Counted from the stretch's first letter, positions 1 through 6,812 are shown. The stretch is 10,939 nt of DNA from an uncultured Lacticaseibacillus sp. (GCA_934339215.1 CAKRHU010000029.1:1-10939), one strand, 5' to 3'. Numbers and translations are program-made. The notes: a model not told the origin generated them from the letters alone.

Positions 1-38
1 AAGCGCATGGCACCAAAATCTTAAAGTTCTAAGCAAAC

Positions 39-74
39 AAAAACTGCGACTCTCAACTGAGGTTCGCAGTTTTT
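39..74. terminator. Bidirectional intrinsic terminator overlapping the end of the RluA-family gene
   Basis: An 11-bp perfect inverted repeat (AAAAACTGCGA at 39-49, TCGCAGTTTTT at 64-74) encloses a 14-nt loop. Read leftward, the 3' arm ends in a U run, as expected for the relQ-nadK-RluA operon. The stop codon of that last gene (53-55) lies in the loop, so one arm is protein coding. Read rightward the hairpin also ends in a U run, so it could serve a convergent gene ending left of the window. The first bases are open in several rightward frames, but the stretch is too short to call a gene. Confidence 0.8.
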
Positions 75-967
75 AATTGCAGTCTTTTGGCCAACGTGGT
101 CATATCTTTTGGTAACGGCGCTTTGAGGTGGATCATTTGTTGCGTCAGCGGTTGCCAGAAATCGAGTTCCGCACAATGCAGCGCTTGGCGATCGAGTTCT
201 GGTACCGCAGGGCCACCATACAAGTCATCCCCAAACAACGGATGTCCGATCGCCGAAAAATGCGCCCGAATTTGATGGGTACGGCCAGTATGCAGACGGA
301 CACGGATCAATTGCGCTTCAGGGACTTGATCCAGGACCTCATATTCAGTCACTGACACTTTGCCGTCAGCCACCACACCGCGATGCATATAAAAATCTGT
401 CGTGCGTCCTAAGCGCAAAACCAGCCAACCATGAGCCGGAATCGCCTTGGCCCCAGAAACTAGCGCCAAATAATGCTTTTGCATCTTGTCGGTATGCAAT
501 AGCGTATCGATCAAGCTATGGGCAAGGCTATGTTTGGCAAATAGCATCAAGCCACTGGTATCGCGGTCTAAGCGCGTCACCACATGAATGGCGGTGCTTT
601 CAGCCTGGGAGTCGATCAAATACGCCTTCACGCGATTGGCCATGGTGTCTGGGCTTTTGGCCACATCTGGGATCGATGCGATACCGGCGGGTTTGTTGAC
701 GACTAAATAGTCGCGATCTTCATACACGATATCAAATGGTGCTGAATACGGGATCACTTGATCAGAGACTTTATCTGGCGCTAGCACCATGTCGACCACA
801 TCACCTTGATGGACGACAAAATTGGTGTGCACGGACTCTGCATTCACAAAGAATTCCCCACCGTGAAATTTCGCTTTTTTGATTTGCATGCGCGCCATGC
901 CGATTTGTCGCAAGAACGTGTACAACTTGATCGGCTCGCTTTGCACATAAGTCCACGTTAATTTCAC
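53..967 (-). CDS. RluA/RluD-family rRNA pseudouridine synthase (YjbO-like)
   Basis: This 304-aa protein should isomerise specific uridines to pseudouridine in RNA, probably 23S rRNA. It has a short degenerate S4-like N-terminus (about residues 1-60) and then an RluA-type catalytic domain. Visible motifs are VVNKPAG (89-95), [10 protein letters not shown] (131-140) with the catalytic Asp134, and [12 protein letters not shown] (225-236). His of the usual HRLD is Thr here. The start is GTG at 967-965, giving a 4-nt overlap (GTGA) with the stop of nadK. No strong Shine-Dalgarno sequence precedes it, so translation is probably coupled to nadK. It is the last gene of relQ-nadK-RluA, the same order as Bacillus yjbM-yjbN-yjbO. 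The family call is firm. The target uridine cannot be read from sequence, so no symbol is given. Confidence 0.93.
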   Translation of the reverse strand: MKLTWTYVQSEPIKLYTFLRQIGMARMQIKKAKFHGGEFFVNAESVHTNFVVHQGDVVDMVLAPDKVSDQVIPYSAPFDIVYEDRDYLVVNKPAGIASIPDVAKSPDTMANRVKAYLIDSQAESTAIHVVTRLDRDTSGLMLFAKHSLAHSLIDTLLHTDKMQKHYLALVSGAKAIPAHGWLVLRLGRTTDFYMHRGVVADGKVSVTEYEVLDQVPEAQLIRVRLHTGRTHQIRAHFSAIGHPLFGDDLYGGPAVPELDRQALHCAELDFWQPLTQQMIHLKAPLPKDMTTLAKRLQLKTANLS

Positions 968-1761
968 TGCTTGGCACCGATGAAGGCATCTTCCACGCGA
1001 TCCCAGAAGTGCATGTGACGATACCGGGCAAAATGGATCCGCTCGCTGGCAATTTTAAAGCGGATCGACGTGACCAACTGCGGCGTGATCGAAAATTGAT
1101 CGATGCTCATGAGATAATCTTGGAACGGTTCTGGGCGCAAAATCACCCATTCATCAGGCGCTAAGATCATTGGGGCGGCTAATGTGCGGAAGACGCGGTT
1201 GTTGATCGAGGCAATTTCAGTCACTTGCATGGCATCCAAGCGCGGATGGATCACCGCGCCGCCATTAGACTTGGAATAAGCCGTGGATCCAGTTGGTGTC
1301 GACACACATAAGCCATCCCCACGAAAGCTTTCAAAAAAGTCTTCTTTGATATAAACATCGCAGCGCATCGTCCCGGACAAGCGCTTCAAAGTCGCTTCAT
1401 TCAACGCCAAATAATGCGAAGTGGTCCCATCTTCGTAGTCCGCTAACACATCTAACAAGGGATAAGACACACTTTGCCCAGAGTCATTGAGCAAGGCTTG
1501 CACCAATTGGTCGATTTCAAAATCGCGCCAATCGGTATAAAAGCCTAAATGCCCAGTATGCACCCCAATAAAGCGCACATGATCGAGCTGTTGCGCATAA
1601 CGGTGAAACGCGCCTAACAGCGTGCCATCGCCGCCAACGGTGATCACCACATCAGGTGTGTCCAGATCCATTTCAAAACCCGCGGCCGTCAGCTTGTCTT
1701 CCAGCTTTTTAGCCGCGGTTTTTGATTGACTATTCGAATTTTTGATGATGGCGATACGCAT
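964..1761 (-). CDS. nadK: NAD kinase (ATP/polyphosphate-NAD kinase)
   Basis: The product phosphorylates NAD+ to NADP+ in the cytosol, the only de novo route to NADP(H). The 265-aa length fits the short Firmicutes form. The GGDGT motif (43-47, catalytic Asp45) follows a hydrophobic strand. An LNEATLKR segment carries the conserved Asn121-Glu122 pair, and GDGL...TPTGSTAYS (148-163) is the family's second glycine-rich signature. The frame is open further upstream into relQ. The ATG at 1761-1759 was chosen because the protein then begins with a standard beta strand (MRIAIIKNS), and AAGG sits 9 nt ahead of it. This start lies one base after the relQ stop. The stop overlaps the GTG start of the next gene. 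Synthesis is therefore tied to relQ and the pseudouridine synthase on one mRNA. Confidence 0.96.
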   Translation of the reverse strand: MRIAIIKNSNSQSKTAAKKLEDKLTAAGFEMDLDTPDVVITVGGDGTLLGAFHRYAQQLDHVRFIGVHTGHLGFYTDWRDFEIDQLVQALLNDSGQSVSYPLLDVLADYEDGTTSHYLALNEATLKRLSGTMRCDVYIKEDFFESFRGDGLCVSTPTGSTAYSKSNGGAVIHPRLDAMQVTEIASINNRVFRTLAAPMILAPDEWVILRPEPFQDYLMSIDQFSITPQLVTSIRFKIASERIHFARYRHMHFWDRVEDAFIGAKQ

Positions 1762-1762
1762 A

Positions 1763-2422
1763 CTAGTCATCCTTTTGGTCTGCTTTTGGCATCGGGACAT
1801 TTTGACCTTTGCCATAAGAAAACAGCTGTTGGGCTTCTTGAATTTCTTCTCGGATCTCAGACATTTCTTCATCGAGCATGAAACTGGCTTCCGCCGCCCG
1901 CTTCAAACGCGCCTTCAAATCATCAGGAAATTCGCCTTGGTATTTATAATTTAATGAGTGCTCGATCGTCGCCCAGAAATTCATCGCCATAGTGCGGATC
2001 TGCACTTCAGCAAGGAGTTTCTTTTCACCATGGACCAACTGGACGGGATACTCGATCACCACATGATACGAGCGATACCCACTGGGTTTCACGTTGGTCA
2101 CATAATCGCGTTCTTCGACGATTTTCATGTCGGTGCGTTTGTGCAAAAGATCCACCACTTGGTAAATATCTTCCACAAATTGGCACATGATCCGCAGCCC
2201 GGCGATATCTTGCATATCTTGTTCCAACAATTGGTCTGAAATATAGCGCCGCGACTGCTTTTCGATAATGGAGTCGATGGGTTTGACTCGGCCGGTCACA
2301 AATTCGATCGGCGTGTGTTCATTGGCTTGTTGAAATTGTTTCCGCATTCCACGGAATTTAATTTTCAGTTCATCAACCGCTTGATAATACGGCATTAAAA
2401 AGCTATCCCAATCACGTTGCAT
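1763..2422 (-). CDS. relQ: Small alarmone synthetase RelQ (GTP pyrophosphokinase family)
   Basis: RelQ (SAS1, YjbM) transfers pyrophosphate from ATP to GDP or GTP (GMP in some homologues) to make (p)ppGpp. The 219-aa protein is a stand-alone RelA/SpoT synthetase domain with no hydrolase, TGS or ACT part. Visible motifs are FVTGRVKP (41-48), [12 protein letters not shown] (71-82) with Asp72, SGYRSYH (114-120), EVQIRT (139-144) with catalytic Glu139, and [15 protein letters not shown] (147-161). A Glu-rich helix (about 172-199) matches the RelQ C-terminal helices involved in tetramer formation. ATG at 2422-2420 is preferred over ATG at 2428 because GGAGG (2434-2430) is 7 nt from the former and 1 nt from the latter. 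It is the first gene of the operon and is divergent from the CYTH gene. Confidence 0.96.
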   Translation of the reverse strand: MQRDWDSFLMPYYQAVDELKIKFRGMRKQFQQANEHTPIEFVTGRVKPIDSIIEKQSRRYISDQLLEQDMQDIAGLRIMCQFVEDIYQVVDLLHKRTDMKIVEERDYVTNVKPSGYRSYHVVIEYPVQLVHGEKKLLAEVQIRTMAMNFWATIEHSLNYKYQGEFPDDLKARLKRAAEASFMLDEEMSEIREEIQEAQQLFSYGKGQNVPMPKADQKDD

Positions 2423-2442
2423 CGCCATGCCTCCACATCCAT

Positions 2443-2451
2443 ATTGTAACA
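2443..2451 (-). promoter_or_regulatory. relQ operon promoter (extended -10)
   Basis: On the minus strand TG-T-TACAAT (2451-2443) forms an extended -10. No good -35 lies 16-18 nt upstream, as is common with extended -10 promoters. Transcription would begin near 2436, leaving a leader of about 14 nt that holds little more than the GGAGG site. The -10 bases coincide with the -35 of the divergent promoter. Confidence 0.6.
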
Positions 2452-2471
2452 GTCTTAGTTTACCATATAAT
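2444..2471 (+). promoter_or_regulatory. Promoter of the CYTH / SpxH-like genes
   Basis: TTGTAA (2444-2449), a 16-nt spacer and a perfect TATAAT (2466-2471) form a good sigma-A promoter. Transcription would start near 2478. The -10 covers the first in-frame ATG (2470) of the CYTH frame, so that ATG cannot be the start on this transcript. The -35 overlaps the -10 of the relQ promoter on the other strand. Confidence 0.75.
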
Positions 2472-2514
2472 GGAGACAATATTAGTTGACGAGTTCACCG
2501 AAAGGACCACAAAA

Positions 2515-3078
2515 TTGTCAAAACAAGTCGAACAAGAATTCAAAACCCTTCTCCCTGCTGCCACGGCTGAGCAATTACGCACGAAAATCAAGTTTCAGTC
2601 GCCGTTTACCCAAACCAATCGCTATTTCGACACTGCCAGTCAGCAACTCAAAGCCCATCACTTCGGCTTGCGCACACGCGAATTTGCTGATCATGCCGAA
2701 CAAACGCTCAAAGTCCCAGCTGGGCCAAACCGCAAGTTGATCGAATACACGGATGCGATCAAAGGCGCTGACTTGGTTGCCGGTGGTGCAGTTGAGGCCC
2801 AGCTGAACCAAGCCGGCATCGCTTTGGCCGACTTACAACTGATCGGCCAAGCCACGACCACGCGCTATTTAGCCCCGCAGCCTGCCGGTTTGCTGACGCT
2901 TGATCACACCACCTACGCCAATGGTCACGATGATTGGGAACTGGAAATGGAATACACCGATATCGCCGTAGCCCAGGCCTTTTGGCAACAATTGGCCACA
3001 GATTTTGCCATCACCTTACTGCCTCCAGAAAACAAGATCCAGCGTGCAATTGATAATGTGAATAAGTCACAAGGCTAA
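2515..3078 (+). CDS. CYTH domain protein (YjbK-like, triphosphate tunnel fold)
   Basis: CYTH proteins fold into a beta-barrel tunnel that binds triphosphorylated substrates with metal ions. Members include class IV adenylate cyclases, thiamine triphosphatase and inorganic tripolyphosphatases. The 187-aa product begins with the family signature ExExK (Glu6, Glu8, Lys10). Further charged tunnel residues follow: NRYFDT (35-40), LRTRE (52-56), LKVPAG (65-70), Arg117, LTLDHT (127-132), ELEMEYTD (142-149) and NKIQR (173-177). TTG at 2515 is chosen over ATG at 2470: AAAGGA lies 8 nt ahead, the protein then starts just before ExExK, and the ATG is inside the promoter -10. It is divergent from relQ and 62 nt upstream of the SpxH-like gene, as in Bacillus yjbK. 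Substrate unknown. Confidence 0.88.
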   Translation: MSKQVEQEFKTLLPAATAEQLRTKIKFQSPFTQTNRYFDTASQQLKAHHFGLRTREFADHAEQTLKVPAGPNRKLIEYTDAIKGADLVAGGAVEAQLNQAGIALADLQLIGQATTTRYLAPQPAGLLTLDHTTYANGHDDWELEMEYTDIAVAQAFWQQLATDFAITLLPPENKIQRAIDNVNKSQG

Positions 3079-3081
3079 AAA

Positions 3082-3109
3082 TTGTGTTCTAAAAATTATC
3101 TGGTAAAGT
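3082..3109 (+). promoter_or_regulatory. Possible promoter of the SpxH-like gene
   Basis: TTGTGT (3082-3087), a 16-nt spacer and TG-G-TAAAGT (-10 at 3104-3109, with an upstream TG) lie in the 62-nt gap after the CYTH gene. No terminator is visible in this gap, so read-through from the CYTH promoter is also likely. Confidence 0.45.
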
Positions 3110-3140
3110 TAGGTTATCGAATAAATTTGGAGGGTCCAAC

Positions 3141-3737
3141 TTGTTAGAAATGTTTCTGTTTGTGAATCCACTTGGCGCACAATGCCGCCAAGCTGAAGCC
3201 GCAGTCTTTCGTCTCCAACAGGAATCACGTCAAAAAGTCGACTTGCATGTCGCGATGTTGCTCAATTTTCAAGTGATCACCGATATCCTCACGCATCACC
3301 ATCAAGACCCTAAAGATTTGAACTTACGCAACCTAGTCAACGATGCCGCTTATCAAGTGGCCTTAGACTTCAAAGCCGCCCAACTACAAGGCAATCAAAA
3401 AGCTCGCCAACTGCTGTTAGGCGAGCAAGAAATGTTCAACGATGGTAATTTCACCTATGATCCCGCCTTTGCGATGGCGCTGGTTTCTGGCTATCACTTA
3501 AATCAAGTTGCCTTTCTCGATGATCGAAAGCGTTTAGCGACCACCCGCTGTCTGGATAGCGATCAACACATGGCTCAAGAAATGGGCGTCACCCAAGCCC
3601 CAGATGTCGTCGTGTTTGACACCGCAAGTCTTGACGCCGGCGTGAAGCTCGGCAATACCCGCAACTTTCAACGCCTCAAAGCCGTTTGCGAAAAGCTCGC
3701 CGAGCCAACATCACCTTCAATGCTACACGTGCTTTAA
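3141..3737 (+). CDS. spxH: Thioredoxin-fold (DsbA-like) protein, short SpxH/YjbH-type ClpXP adaptor
   Basis: SpxH (YjbH) in Bacillus and Staphylococcus delivers the redox regulator Spx to ClpXP for degradation. This 198-aa protein starts with a thioredoxin-like strand and active-site loop, LFVNPLGAQCRQAE (6-19). In the Bacillus protein the matching loop is IDPLCPEC, so the first Cys is Gly12 here and only Cys15 remains. An alpha-helical insertion (about 45-130) and a C-terminal strand, PDVVVFD, follow. It has no signal peptide, so it is cytosolic and not a secreted disulfide oxidase. It is shorter than the Bacillus protein, which is well over 250 aa. Start is TTG at 3141 with GGAGG (3129-3133) 7 nt ahead. 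Its place beside CYTH-relQ-nadK-RluA supports the SpxH assignment, while sequence alone only supports 'DsbA family'. Confidence 0.75.
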   Translation: MLEMFLFVNPLGAQCRQAEAAVFRLQQESRQKVDLHVAMLLNFQVITDILTHHHQDPKDLNLRNLVNDAAYQVALDFKAAQLQGNQKARQLLLGEQEMFNDGNFTYDPAFAMALVSGYHLNQVAFLDDRKRLATTRCLDSDQHMAQEMGVTQAPDVVVFDTASLDAGVKLGNTRNFQRLKAVCEKLAEPTSPSMLHVL

Positions 3738-3751
3738 TCCCCAATTCCAAT

Positions 3752-3789
3752 AAGCCCACGACAACTTTACAAAGCAGTCGTGGGCTTTT
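3752..3789 (+). terminator. Intrinsic terminator between convergent SpxH-like and coiA genes
   Basis: An 11-bp perfect stem, AAGCCCACGAC (3752-3762) with GTCGTGGGCTT (3777-3787), is followed by further T residues on the plus strand. It begins 14 nt after the SpxH-like stop. On the minus strand, 10 nt beyond the coiA stop, the same stem is followed only by a short broken T run, so it may also terminate coiA, less efficiently. Confidence 0.85.
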
Positions 3790-3797
3790 GCGTCGAT

Positions 3798-4844
3798 TCA
3801 GCGCAAGGCTGCCAATTTGTGTTCGCCATCGACAAACCACGGCAACGGCTTGACCCACTGCCAACCATCGGCGGTGGCATTTAAATAACCTGCTTGACTC
3901 AATGTCTGCAACCACACTGTTGCTACCGTCGTCACCAGCGCCGCATTGTCCACTAACGGTGTGATGGCAAGCGCGACTTGCTCATGCCAGAATTTCTGAT
4001 TCATTTCCCGGGAAATATTGCCGCCTTCAAAGGTTAATAACCACTTCGCGCGCAGTTGCCACTCAGGTGCTTTCAACCCGATCAACTGCGTCAAGTGTTC
4101 ATGCACCAACCAAGGCAAGCCGCTGAGATGTTGACCTTGCGCATACGCGAGTTGTTGCAACGCCAGTACATTGCGCTCGCGATAATGCAAGGCGTTATCG
4201 ATCAAGCGCACGATTTTAGGCCCAGATTGTCCGACTCGTACTTGGCGCTGGCGCATCGGTCCCCGACTAAAGCGTTGCACACTGAAATACCCCATTTGTG
4301 CTTGCCACAATTCCAAGAAATTTTGGCCATCGCTATACCATAAGTGATAGCCATAAGCCTGATCCCAACGCAAGAATTTGGCCTGCATGCCGCCAGGTCG
4401 TTGACTGTAGTAACGCGGGCCGAGGATCCAAATCACTTCCAACCCTAATTGTGCATAACCTTTCGTCCGTTCTTTCAAACGCTTCGGGTCTAGTGGACTG
4501 CACTGAAATTCCAAAATCAGCTTCCGATCAGGCTTTTCCCACACCACATCTGCACGCTGGCGAATCTCCGGATAATACACTTCTAGCGTCACGGCATAAC
4601 CTAACAATTGGCCCAGCTGCATGAGCCACTGTTTGCCGCGCAAATGAATCGTACTTTCGCCTTCGCTGTCGACATCACAAGCCGGTCCGATATGGGCAAA
4701 ATGTGCAGGCATCACTTGCCCATTTTTGATCCGAACCGGTTCTCGACAAGCCGGACAGATAAAATCACCGCCGCGTAATTTTTCTGCCTGTTCATGATCC
4801 ACTAAGGTAATGCGCTTTTCATCAGTTGTCATTGCCACAAACAT
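3798..4844 (-). CDS. coiA: Competence protein CoiA
   Basis: CoiA is a late competence protein needed for transformation, acting on internalised DNA with the RecA/DprA recombination machinery. The 348-aa product shows the family layout. The N-terminal zinc-ribbon-like segment contains CPAC (30-33) followed by AHFAH (47-51). The central PD-(D/E)xK nuclease-like core has RADV (Asp99), LILEFQCS (109-116, Glu112, Gln114) and a following Lys-rich helix (120-128). The C-terminal half is helical and rich in Trp, Leu and Gln. Start is ATG at 4844-4842, with AAGGGG 7 nt ahead. It stands alone, convergent with the SpxH-like gene and downstream of the UPF0210 terminator. I saw no convincing housekeeping promoter in the 80 nt upstream, which would fit control by a competence sigma factor, but I could not recognise such a box either. 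Confidence 0.93.
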   Translation of the reverse strand: MFVAMTTDEKRITLVDHEQAEKLRGGDFICPACREPVRIKNGQVMPAHFAHIGPACDVDSEGESTIHLRGKQWLMQLGQLLGYAVTLEVYYPEIRQRADVVWEKPDRKLILEFQCSPLDPKRLKERTKGYAQLGLEVIWILGPRYYSQRPGGMQAKFLRWDQAYGYHLWYSDGQNFLELWQAQMGYFSVQRFSRGPMRQRQVRVGQSGPKIVRLIDNALHYRERNVLALQQLAYAQGQHLSGLPWLVHEHLTQLIGLKAPEWQLRAKWLLTFEGGNISREMNQKFWHEQVALAITPLVDNAALVTTVATVWLQTLSQAGYLNATADGWQWVKPLPWFVDGEHKLAALR

Positions 4845-4884
4845 TCGATCACCCCTTCACTAATAAATTACGCAAAGCAAAGGC

Positions 4885-4901
4885 GTTTCATCTTTTGAAA
4901 C
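4885..4901. repeat. Palindrome upstream of coiA
   Basis: GTTTCA (4885-4890) and TGAAAC (4896-4901) form a perfect 6-bp inverted repeat around a 5-nt centre, about 40 nt upstream of the coiA start codon. It has no U run, so it is not a terminator. It could be a regulator binding site. The 4845-4974 gap otherwise holds only the coiA ribosome binding site and the UPF0210 terminator. Confidence 0.4.
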
Positions 4902-4923
4902 ATTAAGCATATTTGAGCAAACG

Positions 4924-4956
4924 AAAAAAGCCTCAACCAAATGAATAGTCGAGGCT
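4924..4956 (-). terminator. Intrinsic terminator of the UPF0237-UPF0210 operon
   Basis: Read leftward, AGCCTC (4956-4951) pairs with GAGGCT (4934-4929) and is followed by a run of six T (4929-4924). It starts about 20 nt after the UPF0210 stop at 4975. Confidence 0.85.
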
Positions 4957-4974
4957 CAGTAAAATTCTCATCGA

Positions 4975-6318
4975 TTAATTCTTGAAGCTGTGAATTGGCG
5001 CTGGAATATGGCCACCGCGGTTGACGAATACTGATGCGTCCCCGGTGTTCACTGCCATGATCGGTGCTGAGCCGAACAGCCCACCAAATTCAATGGCATC
5101 GCCGACTTTTTTACCAGGCACTGGGATCACCCGCACCGCCGTGGTTTTGTTGTTGATCATGCCAATGGCCGCCTCATCGGCGATCATTCCCGAAATCGTC
5201 GTTGCTGGTGTTTCCCCTGGCACCGCGATCATATCCAAGCCGACCGAACAAACCGCCGTCATCGCTTCGAGTTTTTCCAAGGTGATGTGGCCGGCTTCGG
5301 CCGCTTTGATCATGTTGGCATCTTCTGAAACCGGAATGAACGCCCCAGATAACCCACCGACACGTTCGGCTGCCATCACGCCGCCTTTTTTCACCGCATC
5401 GTTCAATAATGCGAGCGCGGCGGTCGTCCCAGGAGTACCGACATGACTCAAGCCCATGGTTTCCAGAATTTCAGCCACAGAATCCCCTTTGGCAGGTGTT
5501 GGCGCTAAGGAGAGATCGACGATGTTGAACGGTACCCCTAAACGTTCCGCTGCGACTTTGCCGACAAACTGCCCCATGCGAGAAACTTTAAAAGCAGTTT
5601 TTTTGATGGTTTCACACATCACTTCAAAATCCGCATCCGGTTGATTGGCAATGGCCCGCTGTACGACACCAGGACCAGAAACCCCAGTGTTGATTGCGAC
5701 ATCGCCTTCAGATACACCCCAAAAAGCGCCAGCCATAAACGGATTATCTTCCACTGCGTTACAGAACACCACCAATTTCATGGCGAGTTTTGGATCAATG
5801 TCAGCGATGGCTTTAACACATTCGCCCATTAACTTCACAGCATCCATGTTCAAACCAGAGCGGGAGGCCCCGATGTTGACGCTGGAACATACCCGATCAG
5901 TCGCTGCCAATGCGGCTGGAATTTGATCGATCAAGGCCAAATCGGCTGGCGTGCAGCCATTTTGCACTGTTGCTGAAAATCCACCGATCAAGTCCACTTC
6001 AACGGCTTTAGCTGCATCATCCATGGCTTTGGCGATCGGCAAAAAGTCTGGCTTTGGATCAGCGCCAGCCAACATTGCCACTGGCGTCACGGAAATGCGC
6101 TTGTTCACGATCGGGATCCCGAATTCACTGGAAATCGCGTTGGCCACTGGTACCAAGTTCTTGGCCTTATCCACAATTTTGGCATAAACGCGCTGAGCGG
6201 TGGTTTTGGTATCGCCAGTGATACAATCCAACAAGGAGATCCCCATGGTGACCGTGCGAATATCCAAGTTTTCTTCGGCGATCATTTGAATCGTTTCTTT
6301 GATCTGGTTGCTTTCCAT
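4975..6318 (-). CDS. UPF0210 / PFL family (DUF711) protein
   Basis: This 447-aa cytosolic protein of unknown biochemical function belongs to the UPF0210 (DUF711) family, often named 'PFL family' for a distant resemblance to the pyruvate formate-lyase barrel. It begins [20 protein letters not shown] and ends [10 protein letters not shown], both typical of the family, so it looks full length. Conserved-looking features are SLLDCITGD (28-36), [15 protein letters not shown] (112-126), [14 protein letters not shown] (142-155), [15 protein letters not shown] (185-199), VSGPGVV (213-219), VGTPGTTAA (293-301), VCSVGLDMI (356-364) and [11 protein letters not shown] (431-441). Several conserved Cys suggest catalysis but prove nothing. 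ATG at 6318-6316 is chosen because AGGAGG (6333-6328) is 9 nt ahead; the longer frame lacks such a site. The Shine-Dalgarno overlaps the stop of the ACT-domain gene, so the two are co-translated. Confidence 0.93.
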   Translation of the reverse strand: MESNQIKETIQMIAEENLDIRTVTMGISLLDCITGDTKTTAQRVYAKIVDKAKNLVPVANAISSEFGIPIVNKRISVTPVAMLAGADPKPDFLPIAKAMDDAAKAVEVDLIGGFSATVQNGCTPADLALIDQIPAALAATDRVCSSVNIGASRSGLNMDAVKLMGECVKAIADIDPKLAMKLVVFCNAVEDNPFMAGAFWGVSEGDVAINTGVSGPGVVQRAIANQPDADFEVMCETIKKTAFKVSRMGQFVGKVAAERLGVPFNIVDLSLAPTPAKGDSVAEILETMGLSHVGTPGTTAALALLNDAVKKGGVMAAERVGGLSGAFIPVSEDANMIKAAEAGHITLEKLEAMTAVCSVGLDMIAVPGETPATTISGMIADEAAIGMINNKTTAVRVIPVPGKKVGDAIEFGGLFGSAPIMAVNTGDASVFVNRGGHIPAPIHSFKN

Positions 6319-6331
6319 GCGTTCCTGCCTC

Positions 6332-6598
6332 CTAGAGTTTGTGCATCGCGTCAAAAATTTCTTGACGGGCGATTTTCACTTCAACACCAATATCGGCACC
6401 AAGGTCTTGCAAGTCGGCCTTGATGGCCCCAAAGTCACCGTCTTCAGGCAACTTGGCCAATAGCATCATCGTAAATGCGCCTTGCATAATCGTTTGGGAC
6501 ACATCTAAAATATTGACGTTCAATGCGGCGAGTTTGGTGGTGACTTTGGCGATAATGCCGACTTTATCGGTTCCGATCACAGTAACGATGACTTGCAT
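6332..6598 (-). CDS. ACT domain protein, UPF0237 family
   Basis: The 88-aa product is a single ACT-type ligand-binding domain related to the N-terminal part of GcvR. It has the pattern [20 protein letters not shown] (1-20), then [22 protein letters not shown] (26-47) and a second alpha/beta half. The Gly-Ile turn after DKVG is where ACT domains usually bind an amino acid or similar small ligand. It probably works as a dimer and senses a metabolite for its partner, the UPF0210 protein 13 nt downstream. This pair is conserved across Firmicutes. ATG at 6598-6596 is used, with AGGA 9 nt ahead. The frame stays open for 63 more codons upstream, but that part resembles no ACT protein and crosses the likely promoter and the nnrD terminator. 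Confidence 0.9.
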   Translation of the reverse strand: MQVIVTVIGTDKVGIIAKVTTKLAALNVNILDVSQTIMQGAFTMMLLAKLPEDGDFGAIKADLQDLGADIGVEVKIARQEIFDAMHKL

Positions 6599-6632
6599 AG
6601 GTTGATTTCCTGCCTTTTTGATTGATAAATTT

Positions 6633-6641
6633 AGTTTACCA
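6633..6641 (-). promoter_or_regulatory. Possible promoter of the UPF0237-UPF0210 operon
   Basis: On the minus strand TG-G-TAAACT (6641-6633) resembles an extended -10, giving a leader of roughly 28 nt before the ATG at 6598. There is no good -35 at the right distance. A CTGACA further upstream pairs only with a poor -10. The rest of the 6599-6809 gap is AT-rich and shows only the nnrD terminator and DnaA-like boxes. Confidence 0.35.
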
Positions 6642-6773
6642 TAAGTCCCATCATTTTCCGGTATTAATCTTGTATTGTTCGGATTTTTTGTGATTTTCTC
6701 TTTGAATCTAACCGACAGATGCGCAAGGATCGCAGAAAAATTAGCCACTGTCAGCACTGGTCTAATCACAGGC

Positions 6774-6802
6774 AAAAAGATATCCACAACATCTTGTGGA
6801 TA
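6774..6802 (-). terminator. Intrinsic terminator of nnrD
   Basis: A 9-bp perfect inverted repeat, TATCCACAA (6781-6789) and TTGTGGATA (6794-6802) around a 4-nt loop, is followed on the minus strand by TCTTTTTG. It starts 8 nt after the nnrD stop. The stem is AU-rich for a terminator and its arms also resemble DnaA boxes. Confidence 0.65.
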
Positions 6803-6812
6803 CTGTGGATTA
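6780..6812. promoter_or_regulatory. Cluster of three DnaA-box-like 9-mers
   Basis: Three 9-mers each differ by one base from TGTGGATAA / TTATCCACA: ATATCCACA (6780-6788), TGTGGATAC (6795-6803) and TGTGGATTA (6804-6812). The last two are adjacent direct repeats and the first is inverted. The third overlaps the nnrD stop codon. Two of the boxes are also the arms of the terminator hairpin, so part of the match may simply follow from that palindrome. Confidence 0.4.

Noticed and set aside
1..32. Possible tail of a rightward gene entering from the left edge
   Set aside because: Frames end in stops at 22-24 and 30-32, but 8-10 codons are not enough to choose a frame or recognise a protein.
1762..1872. 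37-codon N-terminal extension of NAD kinase into relQ
   Set aside because: It is antiparallel in composition to any NAD kinase and overlaps relQ coding sequence. The ATG at 1761 has a proper ribosome site and matches the family start.
2470..2514. Upstream ATG giving a 202-aa CYTH protein
   Set aside because: The ATG is inside the TATAAT -10 and upstream of the expected transcription start. The extra 15 residues are not part of the family, and TTG at 2515 has a good ribosome site.
5021..5446. Plus-strand 141-aa open frame opposite UPF0210
   Set aside because: It is a shadow of a well-supported gene on the other strand, with low-complexity Ser/Ala/Pro/Thr composition and no ribosome site.
6599..6787. 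63-codon N-terminal extension of the ACT-domain frame
   Set aside because: It begins inside the nnrD terminator, has no ribosome site and resembles no ACT protein. The 88-aa form is the usual length.
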